A stretch of DNA of 14,202 nucleotides from Thermoproteota archaeon (lineage in GTDB: Archaea > Thermoproteota > EX4484-205 > JAAOZP01), in the NCBI GenBank assembly GCA_026414125.1, contig JAOAJQ010000013.1:1-14202 (forward strand). The letters run 5' to 3'. The first letter of the stretch is position 1. Each line of letters starts with the position of its first letter. The translations under genes were made by a program, and so were the position numbers. Below, one piece after another: positions 7,040 to 13,682 of the stretch. The notes below the pieces were generated by a model. That model was not told the origin of the DNA. It ran no database searches and was given only the letters and a program-made list of their open reading frames with translations.

Positions 7040-7897
7040 CTACCAGTATCCTCTCGCCAGGGAAGCCAGCAGGGGGAGAGTTATGTAGAGTGCTTCCTCA
7101 GTGCGCACCGTTTCAACACCCTGCTCCCCAACAGTGTTGACGAACATGTTGAAAACATCTTCAACCCTAACCCCCTCCCTGGCCAGTATCTCTCTAAGCC
7201 CCGTTGAAGGCGAGCCGAACGCCACCATCACTCTCTCCCCGCCGGAGAAGAGTCTCCTAAGCTCGTCCAGCCTCTTCCAAACCAGGTCGCCATACTTGGA
7301 AGTCCCTATTTTAACAGCTTCAACACTCCCCAGGAATTCTCCAAGAGTTTTCTTGGGTGTTGAAACCCGGTAGCCCAGGTAGAACGGCGGCTCCCGGGGG
7401 CTGACTATCTTGGCGGAGAGCCTTGAAGGGTCTTCAACCCTTGCTAGAACAATGCTGCCGACCCTAGCCTCAAGCGGAGGCTCCGGCGTAGGCGCAAGAA
7501 GGGTTTTTTCAAGCCCCGCCTCCAGAACAAGTCTGCTGCGGTCAACCTTAACGATGACGGCGAGCCTGAAGCTCCCGGGCTTAACGTGCTTAAGCGACGC
7601 GGGCACTGTGTGCGAAGGTATTTTCAAAGGGGGTAGAAGGCCTGCGAACCTAAGCTCCTCATGCTTCTTGAAGACGAGCCTCCTCAAATACTGGGGGACA
7701 ACCATGTAGTTGAGAAGCCTTGAGAAAACCCTCTGGTTCTCCATGGACTCCGCGTCATGATTATCAAGATAGATCACGATCTCGTCAACCATGAATATTG
7801 CTGCAGCCCTTCCGACGAGGCCGGCTCTGAAAGTTTTAACCCTCAGATCCTCTGAAACACCTATGACGGATGCGGGAAGCAGTATTGAGAGCTGCAA
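7040..7897 (-). CDS. SPOUT-fold RNA methyltransferase (PF02598 type, archaeal C9orf114/SPOUT1-like)
   Basis: This family uses S-adenosylmethionine and a trefoil-knot fold to methylate RNA. The 285-residue protein begins like its homologues (SILLPASVI, then LRVKTFRAGLVGRAAAIFMV and DEIVIYLD). A middle insertion with an OB-like character follows (about 90-180). The knot region includes GTSKYGD and VAFGSPSTGL, and the C-terminal motif is VNTVGEQGVETVRTEEALY (about 253-271). The family motif QGxExVRTEEA is the strongest evidence. The start is TTG at 7895-7897; there is no ATG nearby, and an upstream stop lies 11 codons back. It sits between a small conserved-looking gene and rpl3, a crenarchaeal neighbourhood that suggests a role in ribosome biogenesis. 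The RNA target is unknown. Confidence 0.85.
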   Translation of the reverse strand: MQLSILLPASVIGVSEDLRVKTFRAGLVGRAAAIFMVDEIVIYLDNHDAESMENQRVFSRLLNYMVVPQYLRRLVFKKHEELRFAGLLPPLKIPSHTVPASLKHVKPGSFRLAVIVKVDRSRLVLEAGLEKTLLAPTPEPPLEARVGSIVLARVEDPSRLSAKIVSPREPPFYLGYRVSTPKKTLGEFLGSVEAVKIGTSKYGDLVWKRLDELRRLFSGGERVMVAFGSPSTGLREILAREGVRVEDVFNMFVNTVGEQGVETVRTEEALYITLPLLASLARGYW

Positions 7898-7958
7898 TCC
7901 TTTTCTGTTAGGCCTGTTGTGCTCAACCTATTATGGGTTTCTGAATGAGTCAGGCTGG

Positions 7959-8360
7959 CTACTCAAGCTCGGATATTCTTTCCGAAAGTATTTCCGAGAG
8001 AGGCTTCCTCTCCTTCCCGTCTGCAACAATTATGCGGGACTCGTACCTAACCGGGATCCCAAGGTATCTTAGAAACCTGTATAGGTCCCCCGCGTCCACA
8101 GTCCCGTCTACATAGCCCCTCTTAACAAGCGCGTATAGCAGTAGCTTAGCCTTCTTGGTTTCCTCCGGGAAATCATGCTCAGCGAGCGAAAGTATCTCCC
8201 TACCCTTCTCATCCAAGAGGCTTAAAACCGTTTTATCCACGTCGTCAACCGGTTTCGGAGGAGTGGCCTTCTCACTCTTCTCGCTGCTCTTGGCAAGCCT
8301 GTTCAACAGGCGTTTCCTCTTCTCCTCCAGGATCCGCTCCAGTTCCTTGTCTTCAGACAA
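7959..8360 (-). CDS. Small basic/helical protein, possibly PDCD5-like DNA-binding
   Basis: The product has 133 residues. The N-terminal third is a charged helix (SEDKELERILEEKRKRLLNR), followed by a Lys/Ser/Pro linker. A compact domain then runs from about residue 40 to 115 (LSLLDEKGREILSLAEHDFP, LLYALVKRGYVDGTVDAGDL, RYLGIPVRYESRIIV). This layout of charged start, then helices with G-Y-V and D-L turns, recalls archaeal PDCD5/TFAR19 dsDNA-binding proteins, but the C-terminal part departs from that family and I would not insist on it. The start is TTG at 8358-8360, since the only nearby ATG is out of frame. It lies 61 bases upstream of the SPOUT methyltransferase on the same strand, is probably co-transcribed with it, and is divergent from tRNA-Ser. 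Confidence 0.65.
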   Translation of the reverse strand: MSEDKELERILEEKRKRLLNRLAKSSEKSEKATPPKPVDDVDKTVLSLLDEKGREILSLAEHDFPEETKKAKLLLYALVKRGYVDGTVDAGDLYRFLRYLGIPVRYESRIIVADGKERKPLSEILSERISELE

Positions 8361-8383
8361 TAAGCATCACTTTGAAAGAGCAG

Positions 8384-8403
8384 GTTTAAAACAGCTTTTA
8401 AAC
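8384..8403. promoter_or_regulatory. Perfect 8-bp inverted repeat in a divergent promoter region
   Basis: GTTTAAAA (8384-8391) and TTTTAAAC (8396-8403) are separated by CAGC. The right arm, read on the minus strand, is a good TATA box for the small protein gene starting at 8360. It may be an operator, or simply two overlapping TATA-like boxes. Confidence 0.45.
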
Positions 8404-8420
8404 GTTACCCGGTGAAAAAG

Positions 8421-8431
8421 CTTATTTAATT
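8421..8431 (+). promoter_or_regulatory. TATA box of tRNA-Ser
   Basis: CTTATTTAATT lies about 27 bases before the mature tRNA 5' end and is preceded by GGTGAAAAAG, a BRE-like purine run. The spacing is right for archaeal TBP/TFB. Confidence 0.6.
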
Positions 8432-8453
8432 TAAACTGGAAGAAATGCTGTCC

Positions 8454-8540
8454 GCCGGGGTGGCAGAGTGGTAATGCGCTGGCCTTGAGAGCCAGTGGCC
8501 CATGCGGGCCGCAGGGGTTCGAATCCCTTCCCCGGCGCCA
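8454..8540 (+). tRNA. tRNA-Ser (anticodon UGA), intronless, CCA encoded
   Basis: The acceptor stem GCCGGGG (8454-8460) pairs with CCCCGGC (8530-8536), with discriminator G at 8537 and encoded CCA at 8538-8540. The anticodon stem is CTGGC/GCCAG, with loop CTTGAGA and anticodon TGA at 8486-8488. A long variable arm with GGCCC/GGGCC pairing (about 8496-8512) marks the serine class. The T arm is AGGGG-TTCGAAT-CCCTT. The D stem is a three-pair GCA/TGC. It reads UCA codons and, with wobble, other UCN codons. There is no intron. Confidence 0.97.
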
Positions 8541-8712
8541 TCTAAAATTGGGCACGCGAGTAATGAAAAGCATATTTTTCCGGTATTCAGTCTTAATAGC
8601 TATAGGGATGAGGCTACTCATAACCTTACGATGAGAAAGGCGTTTCATCACCCTGAAGTGTTCTTTTCGTCGCGTCTGCTTAAAAGATTTTAACACCGGG
8701 AAGAAAAAGGTA

Positions 8713-8811
8713 GTGTGCGATTTGGATGATAAAGATGAAAAGGGCTATGACGCGCCCTCGAAAGAAGACGGATATAGAATTCTTGTAGATAGATTGCGGC
8801 CGAGAAGAATA
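8713..8811 (+). pseudogene. 5' fragment of a DUF488-family gene
   Basis: About 33 codons from GTG 8713 carry the signature start of DUF488 proteins: GYDAPSKEDGYRILVDRLRP, where intact members read (Y/D)DxxSxxDGYRxLVDRLWPRG. DUF488 proteins are small and of unknown function, normally about 115-130 residues. The conserved Trp of DRLWPRG is Arg here (CGG for TGG). Family resemblance then stops at about 8805, where the sequence becomes the antisense of the PaaK-like pseudogene tail. The frame stays open further only by chance. A promoter-like TTAAAAGATTT lies at 8679-8689. The gene has lost about 70% of its length. Confidence 0.65.
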
Positions 8812-10103
8812 TTCTTCCTATCCCCAGTAAAGACCTCTATTTCAACATCGGCCCCCAGGATTTCACGGCACCTTGCTACGAGTTGTTCAACAGAAACTTC
8901 TGAGTCGTTCTTTCCTCCTCATAAGTTCTATTGTAACCTTGTTTGCTGTCTCCTGCACCGCCTGATACCTTGATACACCTAGGCAGCCTTGGATTGCAGT
9001 CATTATGGTCTTCGGGGTGACAATTCTACCCTTGGGTAGTCTGAAGCAGTCAACCATTCTTCCTTCAACCGACTTTAAAAGAGAAAGGCCTCTTCCGCAT
9101 GGGCATATGTCTCTACTGAATATTCCAACATCACCCACCTTGTAGCGTATTAGGGGATCGTGTAGTTTAACAATCCGGTTACGACGATTTCGCCTTGTTC
9201 GCCTGGTGCCGCCGGCTCACCGTCCCGGATGATCTCCATGATGAGAAAGTCAGCATCTATGTGGCAACCCTCTCTTTCAACACGTTCCCAAGCACCGTGT
9301 CCGAAATCCCAGGTTGAGTATTCGTCGAAAACATCGCATTCGAAAACTGTTTCCAAGAATTTTCTCGTAGGCTCGTCCAGAACCTCTCCGTCACCCCTAA
9401 CGGCTTTCGGATGGACCTCTTTGACCCCTTTATCAATAATCGTCTCCGCAATGACCCTGAGGTACTACGTGTTGCCGTCGATTAGTTTCGGTTGGAACTT
9501 GACGATTTCCGCTAGCACTTCTTCAGCATTATCTGCGATATAGATTCTCTTTCTAAGATGTCTTAACAGGGATACAACTGGTCCGAGTGCAACCCTTCCT
9601 CTTGATTTCAGCTTCAAGCCTCGGTTCATCGTGGTCCTCTCTATGTTAACCGTGTTGAGCTCCGGTGCACCGTACTCTATTGAAGCCCTCTTGTCCAAGG
9701 GACTGAGGCCCATGGCCATTATTTTTCTGAAATACCAGTTTGCCATAGAGTAGTCTAGAAACCTCTTGTCATAGAAGACAGGCATGGGGCCGCCGCTTGT
9801 TCCCGAGGTGGACGCCTGCACGCAGTCTTCAAGATCGTATCCTTTCACGATGCTCTGACCGGGTATGCCGTTTCTGACTTCCTCCTTGGTTACGAACGGT
9901 ATTTTCTTCAAATCCTCTATCGTCCTGATGTCGTCGGGCTTAAGGCCGGCGGAGTTGAGCTTGCTGTGGTAAAGCTGGACTTTCTCGTAGGCATGCCTGA
10001 TGATGGCCCTCAGCCTCTTCTCTTGAAGCTTTCTTAATTCACCGGGTTTAAGCCACTGGTTTCTGGAAAGCTCGTAGCAATATCTAAGGACCCTGCTAAT
10101 CAT
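8812..10103 (-). pseudogene. Decayed PaaK-type (phenylacetate-CoA ligase/CapK family) adenylate-forming ligase
   Basis: Family members activate aryl or acyl acids as AMP esters and pass them to CoA or another acceptor; usual length is about 430-450 residues. The N-terminus (ATG 10103) has LRAIIRHAYEKVQLYHSKLN, LKKIPFVTKEEVR and the AMP-binding loop STSGTSGGPMPV (98-109). After KLIDGNT (residue 212) there is an in-frame TAG (9465-9467). The same frame then resumes family sequence (YLRVIAETI, HPKAVRGDGEVLDEP). At the G run 9153-9156 one base is missing; restoring it gives NYTIPLIRYKVGDVG, the typical A8-type hinge region, and CPCGRG follows. One extra base at 8907 breaks the tail, which otherwise reads VEQLVARCREILGADVEIEV. 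The end merges into the DUF488 fragment. Three lesions plus truncation make it inactive. Confidence 0.9.
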
Positions 10104-10142
10104 AAATTATTTAATTATTTTCTACTGCTTTATTCTAAAAAG

Positions 10143-10150
10143 ATATTTAA
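10143..10150 (-). promoter_or_regulatory. Putative TATA box of the ligase pseudogene
   Basis: On the minus strand TTAAATAT lies about 42 bases before ATG 10103. It follows the phosphohistidine-domain gene stop and overlaps a CTTTTTAG run that may end that transcript. The ligase therefore seems to have had its own promoter. Confidence 0.4.
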
Positions 10151-10166
10151 GCCTTAGCTTTTCCGG

Positions 10167-10517
10167 CTACTCGTCTATCATCAGGACCCCGCTGTCCCCG
10201 TCCCGCGGCTCGATGATGACCCTTTTCCCGTGAAGCTGCTTATCCGTTTCAAGCCTCGTACCCATTAAAGCAGGGATTGAAAACTCCCGGCTGACTATGG
10301 CGAGATGGGAGCCTAGGCCTCCTGAAAGGCATACTACTCCAGCCAGCTTAGAGAGCACTGGCCCAAGCATCGTCACCCCCGCGTCGTCAACCATCACTAT
10401 TTTCCCAGCAGCCCCCTCTTTCAACAAGGCCAGCACGTCCCTCACGTTTCTAACGTAGCGAAGCTCTCCCTCCGCCCTAGTCTTTATCGTGATCAGGCCT
10501 CGGCCCACTATTTTCAA
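10167..10517 (-). CDS. Stand-alone PEP-utilising phosphohistidine (mobile/swivelling) domain protein
   Basis: The 116-residue protein is essentially one PEP-utilisers mobile domain, the part of PEP synthase, pyruvate phosphate dikinase or rifampicin phosphotransferase that carries phosphate on a histidine between two active sites. The phosphohistidine motif is GGLGSHLAIVSREFSIPALM with H71; the canonical pattern is GGxxSHxAIxARExGIPA. It has no ATP-grasp or PEP/pyruvate barrel of its own, so it must work with separate subunits, as in split systems such as phenylphosphate synthase. The TTG start at 10515-10517 is supported by GGAGGAGG at 10526-10533, eight bases upstream. It is divergent from the 417-residue gene, with only 26 bases between starts. 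The gene is intact, unlike the ligase downstream. Confidence 0.85.
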   Translation of the reverse strand: MKIVGRGLITIKTRAEGELRYVRNVRDVLALLKEGAAGKIVMVDDAGVTMLGPVLSKLAGVVCLSGGLGSHLAIVSREFSIPALMGTRLETDKQLHGKRVIIEPRDGDSGVLMIDE

Positions 10518-10525
10518 GCCTGCTC

Positions 10526-10533
10526 CCTCCTCC
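10526..10533 (-). promoter_or_regulatory. Strong Shine-Dalgarno deciding a TTG start
   Basis: GGAGGAGG on the minus strand ends eight bases before TTG 10517. It fixes the start of the phosphohistidine-domain gene and implies a leadered mRNA. The promoter would then lie inside the divergent gene, where TTAATAAGTTTTTAACG (minus strand, about 10577-10593) is a candidate. Confidence 0.6.
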
Positions 10534-10543
10534 AGCTGCCGGG

Positions 10544-11797
10544 TTGAGAACAGTCGAACAGTTCTATATGCCTTACGTTAAAAACTTATTAACTTTCGAC
10601 AGGGATTCGCCACTCATGCCCATGCGGGTGGCTGAGATAAATGAGCAGATATCCCATCTCAGCAGTGTTTTTCTGAACATCGTGACCCAGAGGACTCTTC
10701 TGGAGTCCAAGCTTTTCCCGGTTAACGCGTATATTTGCGTCGGCTTCTACCAGACTTATCACCATCTTTACGAAGTTATGAAGAAGGTTTGGAGCAGAAT
10801 AACTCCGGAGGAGCTTGCTGAGAGAAGCAAAAACCTGCTCTCCCCCATACAGGCCCTCTCCGTCTCCTACCTCTGGCTCTACTATTCTCTTGCTAGAATG
10901 GGCATAATATACAATAAGCATGACGGGGATCCTTCTAAGGAGCCTGTTGAAAAAAGGGAGCAGTGGAGATGGATGCTTGAACACTGGTATCGTCTCGCAA
11001 CAAGCTACTTCAACACTGGGAAGCCGACAGTCGCCGCCTCCGGAGGGGTGAACCTCGCGTTGAACGAGAATGCTTTAAACTGGGTTAAGGAGAATCTTCA
11101 ACCCGTCGGCGAGAACCAGGTTGTTAAGGTGCGACGTGCAATAGGCTCCGTAGACATTTATGCTTTCATAGACGAGTGTGAGGCTCGTGCGAAAATCGTT
11201 AACCATGGGCCATACTCTCTCGGTGAGAACGAGATACTTGTCATCTCAGAGTATACGAATCTTTACGATGGGAGGCGCCCTTGGCACCCCTGGTCTGCGA
11301 CTGAGGCTAAGCTGCCAAGCTCAACCCTCGGGGTCGCAATGGCTATCCGTGGGGCTAGAGCGACGTTCAACGATATTGGCACTATGGTTGTTGAGCCAAG
11401 CGATTATAGTAAGCTGGTGACGAAAATAGCTGTCTACACTAAGAGAAACGACACTGTCGTGCCTCTGCAGCTTGACGAGCTCTCCGCCTATGCTGAGGCT
11501 GCTGACGCAGCCCAAATGGAGCTCTACATGAGGTTTGCGGAAATGGACAGGAGGCAGCTGATTCTCGCAGGTGCTGAAGCATACTGGAGGTGTTTCGTAA
11601 GATACACGGATATTGTTGGAGTGACTGGCGAGGTGGACTGGAAAATATCTCGCGAGGTACAGGAGGAATATCTGCCCTTCTTCATGACTCACGACGAGGA
11701 CCCGGCTTTCACCCGTATCAAGATGAAGGCGATAAAGATGAAGACACTTCCCTTCCTTAGGGAGAGGGACCCGGTGCTCTACTATCTTCCAGAGTAA
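10544..11797 (+). CDS. Unrecognised 417-residue soluble protein of the phosphohistidine locus
   Basis: I do not recognise this family. The predicted start is TTG at 10544, but ATG 10571 or 10619 could also serve. No signal peptide or clear transmembrane helix is visible. Residues 25-160 look helical and aromatic-rich (FYQTYHHLYEVMKKVW, LSVSYLWLYYSLARMG, WRWMLEHWYRLATSYF). Residues 190-300 look like mixed beta structure, with IVNHGPYSLGENEILVISEY, the distinctive YDGRRPWHPW (241-250) and GVAMAIRGARATFNDIGTMV. Residues 300-417 are again helical (YAEAADAAQMELYMRF). It has no Cys pair, Walker or nucleotidyl motif that I can see. It is followed after 11 bases by the DUF7064-like gene on the same strand and is divergent from the phosphohistidine domain. 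It may be a catalytic or substrate-binding subunit of the same system. That role is inference. Confidence 0.8.
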   Translation: MRTVEQFYMPYVKNLLTFDRDSPLMPMRVAEINEQISHLSSVFLNIVTQRTLLESKLFPVNAYICVGFYQTYHHLYEVMKKVWSRITPEELAERSKNLLSPIQALSVSYLWLYYSLARMGIIYNKHDGDPSKEPVEKREQWRWMLEHWYRLATSYFNTGKPTVAASGGVNLALNENALNWVKENLQPVGENQVVKVRRAIGSVDIYAFIDECEARAKIVNHGPYSLGENEILVISEYTNLYDGRRPWHPWSATEAKLPSSTLGVAMAIRGARATFNDIGTMVVEPSDYSKLVTKIAVYTKRNDTVVPLQLDELSAYAEAADAAQMELYMRFAEMDRRQLILAGAEAYWRCFVRYTDIVGVTGEVDWKISREVQEEYLPFFMTHDEDPAFTRIKMKAIKMKTLPFLRERDPVLYYLPE

Positions 11798-11808
11798 CTG
11801 GTTGAAAA

Positions 11809-12705
11809 ATGATGAGCACTCCTTCACCAGTAGATGAGGAGAATCATAGGCCTTCAGAGAGGAAGGATTGGAGGGAAAGCTACTATTTCAACTTCGTTGA
11901 CTTGGAAAACATGGTTTCAGGTTTCGCAACCATAGGTCTCTACCCCAACTTACCCAAGAGAGAGTTTGTCTTCGCCGTCTTTCACAGTGGCGAGAGACAC
12001 CTATATTTCAAAGAGCATGAGACACCGTTCAGCATTGAAACCCTCCAGTGTTTAGACGACGGGTGTCTCCGCTTCCAGATGGTTGAAGCCTTGAAGAGCT
12101 GGCGAATATTTTTCTCAAGCCCAGAGCTTGAGGCTGAGTTTCTTTGGGCAAGCAGGTTTCCAGCGTTCAACTTCGGCCGGGGGAGTGGAACATCCTGGGA
12201 GGGTCATTTTGAACAGTCTGGAACAGTATTGGGGAAAATAAGAATCGGAGGGGTTGAGAAAAGCATCTGGGGATACGGGCAGAGGGATAAGAGCTGGGGG
12301 CCTAGACAGTGGCACATAGACCACTGGTATGCTTTCCACGCTCAGTTCAGAGACTTCTCAATAGGGCTTAGAATGGATACTGTTAAAGGAGTGACGACCT
12401 TCTCGGGTGGGGTTTCCAGAGTCGGGGGAAGCATTCCTGTTTTAAGCGTGGAGACTAAGGCAGAGTACAGCGGGGGCTCGGATATACCTGCCGGAGCGTT
12501 CACCAGAATACTGTGTCAAGACGGTAAAGAGTATGTTGTCCACTCGAAACTGTTGTCACCTTCCAGTTTCATCAAGTTCACCCGCAGGTTCCCAGGCGGG
12601 ACTACTGAGCTTGTTGAAGCCATGGCTGTCCACCGTCTTGAAGAGAACGGGGAAACAGGCTCAGGGCTCTTAGAATGGCTCTCCACAAGTTTTTCGCAGC
12701 AATGA
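11809..12705 (+). CDS. DUF7064/DUF7065-like (lipocalin-like, CrtC/AttH-related) protein, copy 1
   Basis: The 298-residue protein begins with the shared opening WRESYYFNFVDLENMVSG. A short beta-rich N-terminal half follows, then the family hallmark IWGYGQRDKSWGPRQW (153-168) and a strand pair (HWYAFHAQFRDFSIGLRM). This resembles proteins now called DUF7064/DUF7065, distant relatives of hydroxyneurosporene synthase CrtC and AttH: two lipocalin-like barrels thought to bind hydrophobic molecules such as steroids, terpenoids or aromatics. A GxRDxSWGxRxW motif lies at the barrel interface in that group. No signal peptide is seen, so it is probably cytosolic. It starts 11 bases after the 417-residue gene and is likely in the same operon (ATG 11809 or 11812). 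It ends 11 bases from a convergent paralogue. The family assignment comes from memory of the motif and is moderately secure. Confidence 0.7.
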   Translation: MMSTPSPVDEENHRPSERKDWRESYYFNFVDLENMVSGFATIGLYPNLPKREFVFAVFHSGERHLYFKEHETPFSIETLQCLDDGCLRFQMVEALKSWRIFFSSPELEAEFLWASRFPAFNFGRGSGTSWEGHFEQSGTVLGKIRIGGVEKSIWGYGQRDKSWGPRQWHIDHWYAFHAQFRDFSIGLRMDTVKGVTTFSGGVSRVGGSIPVLSVETKAEYSGGSDIPAGAFTRILCQDGKEYVVHSKLLSPSSFIKFTRRFPGGTTELVEAMAVHRLEENGETGSGLLEWLSTSFSQQ

Positions 12706-12716
12706 TGCGGCGGAGC

Positions 12717-13682
12717 TTATTTCCCCGTCTTCCTCCTGAGCGTTTCGAAGCTACCGTATCCTCCTTCTAAACCGTTCAGCTTAAAGCTGCCGAAGGACTG
12801 TACAAGTATTGAAACGTTTCCTTGGCTGTCTACGAAAGGCACCGGGATCATTGGCCCGGCTCTAGCCTCGAGTACATGTCTCCTACTGAGTCTGTCGATA
12901 AGCTCCAGTTTTGAGCTGACGGGTAGTACCTCGTCGCGAAACTCCTGCTCGAGAACACTGATTTTTTCAATCGGAATATTCCTTCCTTTTTCGAAAATAA
13001 AGCCTCCCGTTGAGACCCTGCCGTCATCCATTATTATCGCAGCAGGGTTAACTGCAAGATCTCTTGAGAACCAGATAACGTAGTAAAGCCAGTAGTCTAT
13101 GCTGGTCCACTCTCGAACACCGTGAGTATGGTCGCGCTGACCCATGGACTGCTCAACCCGGAATGTTTCCCCGCCTATGCGAATATGCCCGTCGACAATA
13201 CCAATCTGCTCCCAGTGCTCGTCTCCAGACTTCTTCCCAATCTCTCTCGACTCAGGCGTCATGTGTGCACTATACTCGTAGACATCGTTGATAGGGGTGA
13301 ATGAAAGCTCTACTTCGACGGGGAACACGCCTGAAGATAGAGACGGGTTTTCCCGAGTCCTAGGCAGGTCCAAAGGGTTCTTGACTGTAATCATTCTCCC
13401 CTCGAAAAAGTATTTCCAAGACCCTCCGGGAAGAGGCTTGTGGGCTACATGGCCGACTTGCAGATCCTGAAGCATATAGTCTTCAATCTCCTCAACAGCT
13501 TGGTAGCCCGCGGCGGAGCCGTCCGGCAGGAAGAGGAAGAGAAAAGTCATGCCCTCCCTCTTGTTAGGCTTGAAGCCTAACCTAGTCATTCCGCCAAGCC
13601 TCTGCTTCACATCGTAGAAAACAAAATAATAAGACTCGTTCCACTCATCATGGCTCTTCGGTTTATGCTTCAACGGCTCCAT
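12717..13682 (-). CDS. DUF7064/DUF7065-like (lipocalin-like, CrtC/AttH-related) protein, copy 2
   Basis: This 321-residue protein is a distant paralogue of the facing gene. Shared landmarks are WNESYYFVFYDVKQRLGGM at the start (14-32), IRIGGE, and the hallmark SMGQRDHTHGVREW (179-192), followed by aromatic strands (YWLYYVIWF). Copy 1 has RDKSWGPRQW where copy 2 has RDHTHGVREW. The C-terminal region has SKLELIDRLSRRHVLEAR and a glycine-rich end (GLEGGYGSFETL). It is about 20 residues longer than copy 1, mostly in the N-terminal half. Its ATG overlaps the stop of the PEP-utilising gene by one base (TAATG), which indicates coupled translation and probably a joint function. A heterodimer of the two copies is an attractive but untested idea. 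Confidence 0.72.
   Translation of the reverse strand: MEPLKHKPKSHDEWNESYYFVFYDVKQRLGGMTRLGFKPNKREGMTFLFLFLPDGSAAGYQAVEEIEDYMLQDLQVGHVAHKPLPGGSWKYFFEGRMITVKNPLDLPRTRENPSLSSGVFPVEVELSFTPINDVYEYSAHMTPESREIGKKSGDEHWEQIGIVDGHIRIGGETFRVEQSMGQRDHTHGVREWTSIDYWLYYVIWFSRDLAVNPAAIIMDDGRVSTGGFIFEKGRNIPIEKISVLEQEFRDEVLPVSSKLELIDRLSRRHVLEARAGPMIPVPFVDSQGNVSILVQSFGSFKLNGLEGGYGSFETLRRKTGK

Noticed and set aside
8605..8655. Possible C/D box guide RNA (GGGATGAG, ACGATGAG, CTGA)
   Set aside because: Both C-type boxes deviate from RTGATGA, the first guide interval is too short, and there is no terminal stem around the boxes.
9465..9467. In-frame TAG in the PaaK-like gene as a pyrrolysine codon
   Set aside because: TAG is used as an ordinary stop at the ends of rpl2 and of the 7959-8360 gene, and the same ligase gene carries two further frameshifts and a truncated end.
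2130..10103. All frameshifts as sequencing or assembly errors
   Set aside because: Long neighbouring stretches (thiC, rpl3-rpl4-rpl23-rpl2, SPOUT gene, 10167-13682) are error-free, and a 13-bp duplication, an amber codon and gene truncations are not typical base-calling errors. One or two single-base run-length indels could still be errors.
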